Positions 12,301 through 27,300 of a stretch of DNA of 64,000 bases are shown piece after piece. The notes beneath the pieces were generated by a model. The model searched no databases, was not told the origin of the DNA, and saw only the letters and a list, made by a program, of their open reading frames with translations. The DNA comes from Patagioenas fasciata (taxonomy: Eukaryota > Chordata > Aves > Columbiformes > Columbidae). Position 1 is the first letter of the stretch; the number at the start of each line of letters is the position of its first letter. The stretch spans positions 1,989,001 through 2,053,000 of the forward strand of contig NW_027288510.1 in NCBI RefSeq assembly GCF_037038585.1. The letters run 5' to 3'. Made by a program: the position numbers and the translations under genes.

Positions 12301-15300
12301 GCTTTTTCTTACTTTCTAAAGTCAAAACTGAGACTGAGTCCAGCAGCCTCCCAACACACCACCATCATCCACCAGCACATGTCTTGGCACCAGGACGCAG
12401 TGCCGCGCTCTCACTCCTGGTGTGAATCTGCAGCAACTACAAGTTGGTGTTGCAGGGCCATGACACAGCACAGCTCTGCAGGCTTACAGGGGCTTTCTGC
12501 ACACTTACTACAAACATTGTAGAAATAAATTTAGTCATACGTCTCCCACTGAGACCGGCAGTGATCTGAATGGCCAGTGGTTGGGCCCCCTGAAGCCCCC
12601 TCTCCAGCACCCACAGAACTGTGCTGAACTGCCAACACCAACCTTCTGTGCTATCATCTTTGCCACCACATCCCGAGCATGCACGTCGATGGTGCAAATG
12701 GTCATGATTTTCTGTCTGTCGCCCTTGGAGAGCTGCCCGATCAGCATGGTAACGAGGGTGTTCAGCTGGGTCACTTGCTTCTTGTGATATTCCTTCATCG
12801 CATTCTCGTAGCCTTCCTCCACCCTGGCAAAGGCAATCCCAACCTCGGTTGTCCACCAGATCTGGGTGCAGCAAAGCGCCACCTAGGGAAATAGGCTGGT
12901 TCAGTATCAGGGAAAATACCAAAGCTTCCTTATGTTCAAGAGTGTCGGATCCACAGGGAGATCAAGGATGAAACATCCGTGACATGAAATTAAGTATTTT
13001 TTCATACAGTAGTCACAGCAGACAGTACAACAAGGATCTGCTCCATGACATTCATTTAAAACACCATATCAGTGATAGACACATTTAGCAGCTAGTTATA
13101 AGTAAATCAGCACCTTTCACATGCCTGACACAGCAGAGGAGGAAGAGTTGGAGACCACGAGGTTGTCAGAGGTGCATCTGAGGGGCTCTTCACTCTTATC
13201 AGGCCTCACCACTTTGCCTTCCTGCTGCACCTCTCACTGCTCTGGCTGTACAGACTGCACTGCCCAAGCCCCTGGGCTCTGTCACCCAACCAAGAGCCCC
13301 AACCAGAGCATGGAGCTCAGCCTGAAAACTCCATCGGGAGACCGCCAGGATAAAGGACAACTCATCCTCCCTCTCTCCTGGATAGCAAGGTGGAGGCCAG
13401 AAACATGCCTGTCCACAGCTGCTGAAAGAAGGGAAGGGCAGGACTGATGGGGAACCCAAGAGCTACCTTTCCACGAGCCAGCCTGAGTGGTGATAAGAAG
13501 CAGTGGCAGATACCTGGGCAGGATAGTCAAAGAGCCATTGTTCCCTTGGTTTTTCCTCATAAGCCATGACGGCTTCTGTCATCTCATCTCTCACAGTAGC
13601 CCTCATGCTGTCTAATACATGACTGAGCCAGACTTCAACCTGGAAAAGAGATTAAATCCCAGTAACACATTTGCTCTTCTTAAGTGCCTTTGGTAATTAG
13701 TGAAGATAGGAAATGAGGCAAGCATCTCAGTTCTCTTTAGACTGGACATGAGGGAAAGGTTCTTCACCCAGAGGTGCTGGACACTGAACAGGCTCCCAGG
13801 GAGGGGTCACAGCCCCAACCTGACAGTGTTCAAGGAGAGACTGGACAACGTCCTCAGACACACGGGGTGACCTGTGGGGTTGTCACTGCAGGGACAGGAC
13901 TTGGACTCCATGATCCTGGTGGGTCCCTTCCAGCTCAGGACATTCTATGAGTTAACCAAACCTCACAGCCTCCTTCAGACTGGGTAGATTTGGCTAATTC
14001 TGGTACTGTAGGATTAGCATCTACTTCCAGACACCAAGAACGGAAGACAGATTTTTTTCTTGAACTCTAGCTACAGGAGGAACCAAAATGAACTCCGTCA
14101 ATGAATAATTTGGTCAGGTGTGTTCCACCTCCAGGCCATGACAGAATCCCTGGTGGGATGTGGGCAGTCTGCCAGCAGCAGAAGAAAGATGCTGCCAAAC
14201 TTGGGAACACAATTCCTGCTGAATTTCATATTTCACAGGCAAAGCCCTCAACAAGAAGACAGACTGAACGCAGCAAGCTCCATTGCTGGGGAGCTCAGTA
14301 GCCGGTATTACGTACTTTAGCTTCCTGTAATAGACCGTGCAGAAAGGTGAAACTACCAGGATAGATAAGCTGAGCAGTAGCTTGATTCTTACATTTCATA
14401 CTTTCACTCGTGGTATGAAATAATGAAGACTTGAGAAACAGGTAAAAGGCCTTCTCCTGCCAAACACACCCGTGCAGAGGTACTATGGAATAGCTTAGTC
14501 TCTTTTCAGTCTGCATCCCCTCCCTCACCGAGGATATTTGTAGCAAGCTTTAAGACGAACCTTCAAAAGGTCTTAGAAAAAATCAAATTAAAAACCTAGT
14601 CAGGAAAATGGCACAGCTCTTTCTCTCACAGTGGACTGCGACATCCACGTCCCCCCTTAGTGAGGACCTATCCAGAGTGACACGAAAGGTTGTGGTGTAA
14701 GGAGGTACTAAATCACCACCTCTTCCAGCTTTTCTCATGCACCAAGGGAGAGCAGTGAAGCTCTATGACGTCTTGGCAAGGGATCTCACACGAGGGGCAG
14801 GGGAGCAGACTCCACCGGACAGTTTTGATAGACAAGGACTTCCCTCTCACCTGCCCACTGCAGTCGCAGGGCTCGCTGAAGCTGACGTACTCCTCCTCTC
14901 TACTGTACATTCCCAGGCCAACCTTGGTTGGCTTTTGCTCAGAGTCCAGCTGGAATTTCATCCTGGCCAAGCTGTCAAAGAGTTTGGAAAGATGACGTTG
15001 CACCTGCAAAACGGGTTGTATAAATAAAGCAACCGAGATAGGACGAGCGGAATGAAGATCACTATACATGTCACAAGCAAAATCATGTTAACAAAATATC
15101 TTGGATATTTAGGTAGCACCACATCTTCTCAAATGTGGCCAACATACTGCCAACAAAAGCCTCTTGCTGTCTCTTGTAATACTTCCACCTATTTCTACGT
15201 AATTTAGAAAACAGACATGCCTTAATAAATCATGTTTCTCCATTGGGAAATCTTCCATACAGAGCAAAAGCATAGAAAACATTGAAACACCTCATGACTC

Positions 15301-18300
15301 CTACCCCAAATTTCCCTACATGTAGTGATGAGAAGTCTGTAGCCATTTCTCCACCTCATCCTATTCTCAGCACAACGTGGAGTTTTCTTCACTATGAACT
15401 TTCCTGTTTTTCCACTACTAGAAACTGATTTTGTGCTAGTGAAATATCCTAAATTCTCTTTCATGGAGAAGAAAGATCTTTATTTCTGCCTAAGACCTAT
15501 GATAAACAGCCCAGACCTCCTATAGAACAACCATGTTCACCAAAAGCACTCTTCCAGAAGGAAAAGAATAATTCAGTTCTTTCCTGTTCACCTCCATCTG
15601 AGTCTGCAAAGCCAACAGGGAGATGCTGTGGGCTCTCAACATCAGCATCTGCCTGCTGGGAGCTGAGCAGGTCACCAGCACTTCTTCCAGACCACTGCGT
15701 AACACACAACTGCATCACTGCGCGCCCCACGCCAATGAAGGTGAGATTCTCCTAGGATTGACGTCCCCACAGAAAGGGGAAGCTCCCAAAGCAGTCCCAG
15801 ACAGGAGCTGCCTCTCTCAATTACAGCAGAGAGGTAGAAAAACTCCCATAGGGGAGATGAGAAATGAGGGAAAGGGACCTGGGGGTCCTGGGGACAGCAG
15901 GGTGACCATGAGCCAGCACTGGGCCCTTGTGGCCAGGAAGGCCAATGGTACCTGGGGTGGGTTAGAAGGGGGTGGTCAGTAGGTCAGAGAGGTTCTCCTG
16001 CCCCTCTGCTCTGCCCTGGGGAGACCACACCTGGAATATTGTGTCCAGTTGTGGCCCCTCAGCTCCAGAAGGACAGGGAACTGCTGCAGAGAGTCCAGCG
16101 CAGCCACCAAGATGCTGAAGGGAGTGGAGCATCTCCCGTGTGAGGAAAGGCTGAGGGAGCTGGGGCTCTGGAGCTGGAGAAGAGGAGACTGAGGGGGGAC
16201 TCATTCATGTTTACAGATATATAAAGGGGGAGTGTCAGGAGAATGGAGCCAGGCTCTCCTCGGTGACAACCAGTGATAGGACAAGGGGGAATGGGTTCAA
16301 ACTGGAACACAGGAGGTTTCACTTAAATTTGAGAAGAAACTTCTTCTCAGTGAGGGTGGCAGAGCCTGGCCCAGGCTGCCCAGGGAGGCTGTGGAGTCTC
16401 CTTCTCTGCAGACATTCAAACCCGCCTGGACCCCTTCCTGTGGAACCTCAGCTGGGTGTTCCTGCTCCATGGGGGATTGCACTGGATGAGCTTTCCAGGT
16501 CCCTTCCAACCCTGACATTCTGGGATTCTGCGTGAGATGCCCAATGCTCTGATGCTTTCAGAGAAGGAAGGGTGGAGGTGGATTTGTCCATCTAATTCTG
16601 ACTCACTGACTCACAAAGAACTACAACCCTCCCTCTCATGAGCTGTGCTGCAAGTGGACGCAGCTTCTCACACACATACAAGCAGGGCCAAACCCTGGGA
16701 GGTGCTAAGTGACTCTGAGAAGCACAGGGCACTCAGCATCCCCCCAGATCACAGAATCATTTTGGGTGGAAGAAACCCTCAGGATCAAGTCCAGCCATAC
16801 CCTAGCTCTGGCACTAATCCATGTCCCTAAGAACCTCGTCTAAATGTCTTTTAAACCCCTCCAGGGATGGTGACTCCAGCACTGCCCTGGGCAGCCTGTT
16901 CCCATGCCCCACAGCCCTTTCTGGGAAGAATTTTTTTACAATATCCAATCTGAACCTCCCCTGGCACAACTTGAGGCCATTAAGCGTATCTTGAGGCCAT
17001 AAGCTTATCTCTTTTCAAACCGTAAGTAAACCGTAGAAACTTTTTCTTACATGTAGAAGCTTCTGGTCACAAATCCCCAGCTGCCCCTTCCCAGACCCTG
17101 TCCAGTCTGGAGGGTTCGGACACAACCCCAGCACTTGCTGCGATCCTGCTGCCAGAGCCCGAACGCACCTGAATCTGCACAAGTTCAGCACCCAGTTCAC
17201 GAGGATAATGTCATTGTGTATTTAATCCTCCTTTAGGAATCATCAGACTTTGAAACTACATTGGGAAGGCTGAGAGTGTATCTATGTATGATACTGCTTG
17301 ACATTTACTTTGATTTTACTGCAAATACTTTTGAATAACAGAAAACACCAGGAATTTCTTCTTACTCAACAGAGCATTTCAACACAGTATCTTTGCTTCC
17401 TGTGTTTTTTTTTTCCTCTTCATTTTAAATATCAATCAACTATGTATTTATGATACTCTGTGGGCTGAAATCACCCAGCAGCAGACACAGATAGAAGCAG
17501 CGTTAAAGGTTAGAGGTAAACAACAGCATTTCCAAATACACATGCAAACCTGCTCCATTCCTGTGCTCACATCAATACTGAAAATGGTGGAAAGCCTGAA
17601 GAAAGTGAAAATACTCGCTACCAAAAGACAGAATTAGGACTTTGTTCATCATCCAACACTCGCCTTTTGCTGTGAACGTTTTGACTGGTTTTACGCACCA
17701 ACCTCTGAATAAAAGATGCGTCCCAAACAAGGCCAAGCAGAGCTGTGCAGGGGTGGGTGGCAACCCAAGGAAGTCCTGCCTTGGCCACAGCCACTGTCTG
17801 ACCACCAGCTGTCTTACCTCTTCCAGGCTGTGTTCTGCTCTTCCCCTGTAAACAGGCCATCCCAAAGACCTTTGCATGGGGGAAGGAAGAAGTGGCTGAC
17901 TAGCAGATGTCTCCTCTGCCTAAAAACAGAGACGTCTCCAAGCCCTCGGTTGTCAACACTGTCACATTTGAATGATCGGTCTGTGGCTCTTTCAACAACA
18001 GATGCTGTTTGCTGGCATCCCAGCTTGGGGAACCAAGCTCAGCAACAAGTTTTGGCTGAGATCCTCAAGAAATGGTTTCCCCCAACCTCACTGTATCCCA
18101 GCAGAAACAAACCCACTGTTTTTATGGTATCAAGAACATAGCTCTGCTCTGTGCAGTGCTTTCAGAACCATCTGCAAGCATCACCAGGGACAGATGGGAC
18201 AACATACAGTGTGCGCATTGCCTTTCAGAGACGACAGATGAAGGCCAGCAGTGAAAGAGTTATTGTTAATCCAAGTGAGGGTGGGAGAAAAGGCACTCAA

Positions 18301-21300
18301 GAAAGGATAAGCTACAGCTGAGTCCCTAGACAGCATCTTCCACCCTGACATTACTGACAGCTGGAAAATGTGAAGGTGACACAGTGCAAGGCTTACCAGC
18401 TGTGGGTTGGTGCCATTGGAAAGAATATCCAATAAATCTGCTGAAGAAACAAAGTAAAATCTGGGAAAGGCCAATCTTTTCATGTCCAAATATTCAGCCA
18501 AAGCCTTCTCACACAGGGACAACCTGGGGAGAAGAGCAGAAAAATAGAGCCCAGGACAGGCGGGTGAATATCCTTTAATGTGTCGTGCTACAGTTTGGGT
18601 TATCGAGCAGATTCTCCCCTCCCATGGGGAAATGCCAGACATGAGCTGAGCCTGCAGGCTGGTCCTTTACAGCATTTTCCAAATAGATAACAAAGCACAT
18701 AGTAACTCATAGATCTCTCTCCACTCCCAAGGGTCAAACAGACAAAGAGTCAGAGAATCCTCACCAAAAAGCAGAAACACAGGTGGAAGAAGAGGCTAGA
18801 AAGGCTTTGCAGTCTGACTTACTGTTTTAGACAAGCTCTCAACTGCCACAGGTGATTTCACACTAGGATGAAAGTTTCCAAAACTGCTTTTATTCTAATG
18901 AGCACATTTTAAAGTCTGATTCAAACCTACTCAGCTTTTTGTGCTTGTGAAGCCTGAAAAGAAACTTGTTTGCTCCGTTCTAAAATGAATCTCTCAGTGT
19001 TTACATGTTAAACTGCTGCTGAGCTTTCAAAGTTCATAAATAACATGCAGTTAGTCCTCTGTGGGGAACACGGGCCTTATCTGTTTAGGAAGTAAAATTA
19101 GATCTCTATTTTAAATGGATAGTTATTACTGACACAACAGCTCTCACGTTAACTTGTTAGGTGTGTTCCAGGTAGAGTAGCTCATATGTTAGGTGAGAAC
19201 TGTATCCATCTCTGGACATTAAGGTCTTTCTCAGGGAGTTTAGTTATACCATCTGTGAAGGGTACACACACAAAGATAATTTTGTTAATTAAAGCACATG
19301 GGATCGGCTCTGCTGCAGATATCCCTGCTTGGACTGCTAAATAGATATTTAAGACACCAAATTTGGGGTGGCAGTGAGGCCACATGTTATTAAAACCAAC
19401 TGAGTGCCTAGCTTTGTATGTGTGCAAATCAATATTCAAGATAAGAGTTTGCACATACGCAAAGCCAGAATCCACCTTGGGGGCTTCAGGGTGATGGATC
19501 ATGAATAAAAAGACTCAATGTGTGAATGCAAAGAACGCACAGTCCAGAAGGAAAGCCTTGGAGCACAGGTTAAACCAACTTATTAGAGCTGATCCCAGTC
19601 TCTGACAAAATCCTGGGACTGAAGTTGTACCTACCTACTCTGAATGTCCTCCAGTTGTTGGGACAGACCTGGTTTATTGGTGGCCTCAACCACATTTGGG
19701 GTTTTCTGAGTTTCATAGGCCAGTTCTTTAAAGTCCACATCAATCCCTTCAAAGCGTTTGGAGTCCTAAAAAGCAACACAAACATGCTCATGGTAAAACA
19801 TGGATTTTGTGCTAAAGGTCTCCATCCTCTGGGTGCTGTCTTTGGGTTGAGGGGAAAACCTTCTGTCCAGTGCAGACAGGGACCCCTCCACCATTCCAGA
19901 ATGGCTCTTCCACTGACTTGCCTGAAACTAGTCTGCAAACAGGCACTTGCCTTCTTGTCACTGTATCCCAAAGGGGTTGTGGATAAAGCGCTCCATGCAG
20001 GAGGCAATGTCTAGGACCAACCATTTTCATGGGATTTAATTCCCCTTGGAAAACCTCATAAATCTCTCTCTCCCATGTCCAGGTGAAGTACCAAGTTTCC
20101 CTGGCTGCAGCAGCAGGAGATGCTCCCACACCATGGAAAGGCTCCCAGCCTCATGTGAGTGCACTCCTCCCCTCCTGCTACAGCACAGGAATCCCAACAC
20201 CCATCCACAAAACGGGTATGATGACTCTTGTAGAGGAGAGCCCTTCCTTGCCTTCAATGAGGGTATGGAAACCCCACGTCAGCACCGGAGGCCCACATCA
20301 ACAATTATGCTCCGTATCTAACAGGGACTCTGAATTTCTGGAGCTAAACACTGAAGAATAAAGCAAGCTATGTTCAAAACATCTCTGCTCCTCCCTTCTT
20401 CCCAGGTCAGGCCTCCTAAGTGAGGCGGGACACTGAACAAGTGTTCCAAGCAGTCCAGGTAACACTTCCACGCTACCCTGTGTTCAGCCCCAGGAGCAAG
20501 GCTCCATCTGGAAGGTTGAGCCCTCCCTACACTCACGCCACAGATCCAGCTCCAGGTGAGCATCCCACAGCCTGTCAGCACATCCCCCCAGCCCTGGATG
20601 CATCCTGAGGGTGCTCAGCTACAGAGACTTTGAGCTTCAGTCTTTCTTTTACGGAAGAGAAGCTGCTGACTGAGCCACCTGTGTCCCTGGAGCCAAGAGG
20701 GCCCCGTGTCCTGGTGCATCCAGCACAGCACGGCCAGCCGGGCAGGGAGGGGATTGTCCCGCTCTGCTCTGTGCTGGGGCGGCCTCACCTGGAGCATTCA
20801 CTGTGTGCAGGGCTGGGGACACAGGAGAAAAGGAGATAAAGCTACTGGAGAGTGTCCAGAGGAGGGACATGAACTTGGTGAAGGGTTCAGAGGGGAAACC
20901 GTATGAGGAGCGGCTGAAGTCCCTGGGTTTGCTCAGCTGGAGCAGAGGAGACTGAGGGCAGAGCTCATGGGGCTGCAGGTTCCTCAGCAGGAGCAGGAGG
21001 GGCAGGGCTGAGCTCTGCTCTGTGACAGTGACAGAGCCCAGGGAATGGCAGAAGATGTGCCAGGGAGGGCAGTGGGACATGAGGAAAAGGTTCTTCACCC
21101 AGAGGTGCTGGACACTGAACAGGCTCCCAGGGAGGGGTCACGGCCCCAGCCTGACAGTGTTCAAGGAGAGACTGGACAACGTCCTCAGACACACGGGGTG
21201 AATTGTGGGGTGTCCTGTGCAGGGACAGGAGTTGGACTTGACAATCCTGATGGGTCCTTCCAAGTCAGGACATCCTATGGTTCTATGGTTCATACCACTG

Positions 21301-24300
21301 CCAGACAGCTACTGAGATGCAGACAGCTGCCCAGCAGGATGCAAATGTAAATCATGATGCAATTTCATACATGACATTAGATAGCTCCTGGATATTAAGA
21401 GCTTGCTGGCACATGGTACAGCCTCAGGGCACTGGTTATCAGCACCTGTATATATTGCCCAGTGAGCGAGGTGTGCCCAGAATCATAGAATCATTTAGCT
21501 GGAGGAGACCATTGAGATCACTGAGTCCAACCATAACCTAAATCTAGTACTAAACCATGTTCCTCATCTATACATCTTCCAGGGCTGGTGACTCCAGCAC
21601 TGCCCTGGGCAGCCTGTTCCAATGCCCCACAGCCCTTTGGGGAAGAAATTGTTCCCCAGATCCAACCTCAACCTCCCCTGGCGCAACTTGAGGCCGTTTC
21701 CTCTGCTCCTGGCGCTTGTTCCTGGGGAGCAGAGCCCGACCCCCCTGGCTCCAAGCTCCTTTCAGGCAGTTCAGAGATCAGAAGGTCTCCCCTCACCTCC
21801 TGTTCTCCAGCTGAATCCCCCAGGTCCCTCAGCCGCTCCCATCACACTTGTGCTCCAGCCCCTCACCAGCTCCATTCCCTTCTCTCAACTTGCTCCAGCA
21901 CCACAAGGGCTTTCTTGGTGTGAGGGGCCAAAAACTGCCCCCAGGACACTCAGCACAGCGTGCTCTCTGAAGCAGATGGAGGAACAGTCCAAGCAGAGCA
22001 GAGTGCAGGGTTGGAGACAGAACAGTGTGTTGTCCAGGGGTCAATGGGCTGCGCACATCCCCTCGTGGGTGTTCGTCCCACAGTGGCGCTGTCAGCGATG
22101 CTGCTCGTGAACAGGGACGGGGGTCACACAGCCAACTGTGGGTCACTCGTGAGTGAAAGGCAGGTTCCTCCACAGGGCTGCGAGTGGTCCAGCGGGGCCA
22201 GGAACAAGCTTGGAAGATTTTCTAAATAATCAAGAGAATAGGGAATAAGACTGGAAGCTGGACTCAAAGACAGCCCTGAGGAGGTCACAACCCTGAGGAG
22301 GGCATCAATGACAACTCTGCTCAATTTTCTGAAGCTGAAGTGGGAGAAGAGCTGCTCTCCTGCTGCACCAGCACTGGAGGCAGGGAAGCGGATACTGCAA
22401 AGCTGCCTGGTCCAGCTCTGATTTGACAATTTGCACCATCTGAGTAATTATCTCCGTCTTCTCCCCTCCAAGGAAAGAGGGAACATGCCTGTATCACTGA
22501 AGGAAGCCAGCAGCCTCCTGCTCAGCCTCCAGGAACTCTGCATCTGCTGTGCAATGGTGGAGGGGAGGAAAAACAGTTTCTCAGCAGGGTTCAGGCACAA
22601 CCAACAGTACAAAAACATCCTGGGGCAACACTGGGGAAACTGCTGTAGCATTAAGGGAGCCTCCAAGAAAGCAATGCAGCAAGAGAACAGTCCTGCTTGG
22701 GGGAACACGGCAATATAGACAACCTTCTTCTGTGTAATGGAGGCTCTTCTTCAACGCTTTCCACACAGGAAAAATAGGATTTGGGATTTCATACCTTAGG
22801 AAGCTGTGCCCGTATATCTTCTGAGCCTATGAATATGCTCTCCAAGTGAGACCACGTACGCTGCACTTCGAACCAGAGAGAAATGACGGAATCTGTTGTG
22901 GACAGCTTCCTCTGCCATATGGACACTTCCTCCAAGAAGAAAGCAATACATTTGGATGTCATTAAATTCTGCAGCTGCACCTGGTTGTCTTCTAAAGTTT
23001 CTATGAGTTCCTCGTCTGACTTCAGCAACGGGATGTTCGTCCGGGGGTGAGGCTCATACTGAAACTCCATGGTGCTCCAAGTCATTTTTAGCTCCTTCAG
23101 GACTTTCTCCATACTCATTTCTCGTACCGCTTTGTCCACAATGCCACGAACCTCATCCTCAAAGTTATGGAGGTTGAGCTTCAGGAGGTCAGCCAGCGTG
23201 GTGTCCGAGTCCATCACAAACCTCACACCCGTCACCTGCATCAGCTGATTCCAGTGCCTTTCCCTAATGGCGGGATTTTGAAGTTCTGCCACAGCTTTCA
23301 GGGCCGTCAGCATGTTCTTCACCTTGCTGTCCAGCCCAGTGAAAGCATCCCACGCCCTCACCTCCTTATCCAAATTCCGAATCTCTCTTGCAAACTTTTT
23401 ACACTCCAGATCCATGTTTTCCACGTTAATATCCGCCCATTTGGTGGTCTGCCAGTCATCAAGGCAAGTGCCCACAAGGGAGATCATATCCCAGAGCTCT
23501 TTGAGAAGACACAGCTCCTTTCGGCACTGCTTCAGTTGTTTATAGTCTGGCACTATGACTTCAAACAGACCAGCTGATTCATAAATCGAGGTCATGGCTG
23601 ACTCCATTTGTTTAATCTCAATGTGCTTTGTGTCCAGCAGTTGATAAGGCTTTTTGGTGTCAAACCTAGAAAGAAATGTTTATTCTTCATAAGTGATATT
23701 GTAACAACTTCTAAAGAAAACATAAAACAAATGGTGCCTCTGAGACACAAAGCAGACATGATACATCTATAGTACCCGTTGATGGTGCAGCCACATGGCA
23801 CTGCTGACAACCCCTTTAAGCAATATTGTGCACTCAGCATCCAGATTGAATCTCTTGCTAACACCTTACAGTGTTTGCAGGGACAAAACACCCAGGGCAT
23901 AACAGATACAACACCGTGAGCAGGTAGGAAATGTATGCAAGGGTTCAAGAACACATCCTCAGGACACTCCGAGATGATCCCATGAAGCTTTTCTTCCTCA
24001 GGGCTTCTCTGATGTTATAATTTCACTGTACCTGAATGGTGCTTCTTTCCGAAATCGCTCTCTGAATCTGTGTTGCTCAACATCAAACGCCGCACAGCTC
24101 TTGCGCACAACTGTCATTTCGTTCGCCTGCAGAGGAGCCACACGCTGCTTCACAGCTATCGCCAGCTTCTTTATATTGTTCCATTTTTCTGGCAGCTCCT
24201 GCAAGCAAAATTTAAATGACGGTAGGCAGTATTTGCTATTTGATATAAGATGTGACTGATCTGTTTATGGACAATCACAGAACAGGAAAAGCAACAGATT

Positions 24301-27300
24301 CCATGCCTAAAACTGCAAGGAAGTTTTGTTGTGATGCAAAAGCTAAACACAATTTGGGATAAAACTTATCAGTTATCCACAATTTTGAAGACGAATGAAG
24401 ACTGAGACTTTAAAACTGACTGCTCTGATTGCAAAAACATGTTAAATAACTTCAGAAGAAGGGTCCCAGACCAGATCCTGGGCTCCCAGGATGGCTCGGT
24501 GGTTGAGAGAGCACAGTTCTCCTGACACCGAGCCCAGCGGGACCCAGAGCTGGCTGGAGGCAGGAGGGTGGGCTGAGGATGCAAGTTCATCAGATCGTCC
24601 GGCTTCCCAGAGCTAATTAAGAAACAGAGCCTGGGAAATTTCCAGCCAGCTCTTAGAGCAGAAGATATTATGCCAGAAGGACTTCTACAGAGCTTTCTGG
24701 GGCAAATCCCTCCAGCCTGCCTGTATAATATTAGTACTAAATAAGACAGTTTCTTTCTCAGGACTGCATCCAAGCTGCTGGTGCACAGCACTGCTAACAA
24801 TCCACCCTTTGCACCTGGGATTTTATTTAGAAAGAGATTTGATTTCTTCTCTTCTCACTAGACTTCTCGAGCCAAATCCTCACCCCAGACAGTGACACCA
24901 GCCAGGGCTCTGCTGTCCTCAAGTCCCACAGCTTTGCTCTCCCACTTCCCCAGGTACTGTGCCAGCCTACAGGAAAGACTTTGGGCTTCTTTTCATCCCA
25001 GTGCACATAGTTGAGAAGACTAATGGAGATGCACCAACACTATGCAAAGAAGCGAAATAACCTGGAGGCAGCAGAGGCGGCCAGAGCAGGGCCAGTCCCT
25101 CCTGAGGGGTCTCTTTCTGGCACTTCATGTTCCAGTCTCTGTAGAAATCACTATCCATGACCATAGCAGGGCACACATGGAGCTGCTTCCTTGTCCTTCT
25201 CATACAAACTATCAGCTCCAGCCCATCCATCTTCATGGCCATGGAGGGAGCGGTACCTGGAGGAACTTACTTTGGTTTTCCTACTGTGTACAGCAGTGAA
25301 TGAATTATTCAACTATGTGTTGCTGTCACTTGCCAGAAAGAACGAAACTGTTTTGTTATCTCCTCCATCTGAATGGCTGCCCTGCATACCTCATTTCTTC
25401 TGTCAGAAAAATAAATCAGTTGTTCAAATCTACACGCACAAACAGGCACCAAGCAAGCAGCTCTTGGGCAGAGGAATCAGCAGAGCTGGGTTCCCCATAG
25501 CACCATTTTTTATGCTGAACTGAAGCTGCTGTAGCAGCCAAAACATTCATTTAATGCAGCTCTTCTGTTTTTCAGGGTGTCTGTAGGAATCCAGTTATCT
25601 TTAGGACCCTTACCCGTGTCAGATTTGGTGATACAACCATCCGTGGATCACGGCTGCACCAGCAGAAAACTGGGGGATTGCTGAACCCCGCTCAGGTCCC
25701 ATCCAAGCCTGCAGCAGAGGGAGGAACTTCTCCCCAAAAAGCTCTGCCTTAAACCTGGTGTCCTACACAGAGCCCTCTGCACACAACGCCCCGTGACTAA
25801 GGGGTATCCATCAGTACGCAGCCACACGCTCCTCCACCGTAACATGGTGACTGCTGCCAGTTCCCCAAGGCTGGCTGGGCATCCCACAGGCTTTTCCAAC
25901 CTTCACCTCATGGTCCCCTGTCCAGAAATGAGAAGAATTCCCCAAAGAAAAATTGATTCATCAGGGCCAGATGTGGAAAGGTGCTGAAATACTTTCATAA
26001 CGTGCTCCCAGTGATGTCCTTTGGGTCAAGCAGATTGGGTGTTATAGACCTAGTGGAGGACTGAAGTCCTATGAGAAGGCGACTCCTCTGCCAACATTAT
26101 CCTTCCCATCTCCACAGTTGCCAAGAACTGGCTTATTTAAAAATAATTATAATTCAAACTAATTAACAGATGTATTTGAAAATGCATTAATTTTTTTCAA
26201 GAGTAATCGCTGAGAGTTGGAGCAGGCAATTCTATGTTTTTCATACATAACAAAAGGCTTAATCTCTGCTTTAAAAGAAAAACCTCAATATAACTCCAAA
26301 ATTTAGAGCTATTAAGGCACATCCCACAATAGTAAAATACTATCCACTGAGGCCCTCTAATGACAGGGAGTGGGGCTTTAAATATTCCTGCAATGCTCTT
26401 AAGCTCATACTCTCTGACGCTGGCTACTTGGCAAACCGCCGTGTCCACCGCAGCTTTTCACCCACCTCCAGTTGCTTATAGACTTCCTCCGGCAGCTCTT
26501 GCTCATACGTCTTCAGCAGTTCGACGGTTTGCTTCAGGGGCTCGAACATGGCATCGGTGACACTGTGCCTTTCCTTAACGGCCAGGAGATGCCCCATGAT
26601 CTCCACCAAACCATCATAATCGCCTTTTTCAACCTTTTTGCTCAAACCTTTGTCAGCAGTTTTTATGAACTCGTCCAGGTCAGACAAGCTGTAGAACACA
26701 AAACAGGAAAGCACCAAATGAGAGCAGTTCCTACCGGAATCATCCAGGCAGCTGGACTGGCACGGAGAGGGAAAGGCCTGGCTAACTCTGCCCATCACAT
26801 GGCAACATGCTGAGGGCATCAGAACCACAGTTCATGCTCACAGGGATCCATAGATGTGGTACAGCTTCCTGTGAGGAACGGATAAATGGGTTGGGACTTC
26901 ACAGGTTGGAGAAAAGGCATTTGAGGAGCACAAGTCTTACGAGGAGCAGCTGAGGGAGCTGGGGCTGTTCAGCCTGGAGAACAGGAGATGAGGGGAGACC
27001 TGATCTCTGCAACTGTCTGAAAGGAGGTTGGAGCATGGAGGGGGTTGGTCTCTTCTCTCAGGTAGCAAGTGATAAGATAAAATGGCCTCAAATTTCTCCA
27101 GGGGAGGTTCAGATTGGGTATTAGGAAAAAAATTATTCACAGAAATGGCTGTCGGGCCTTGGAACAGGCTGCCCTGGGCAGTGGTGGAGTCACCATCCCT
27201 GGAGGGGTTGGATAGACATATAGATGAGGTTCTCAGGGACATGGGGTAGTGCCAGAGTTAGGTTATGGTTGGACTCTGTGATCTTGATGGTCTCTTCCAA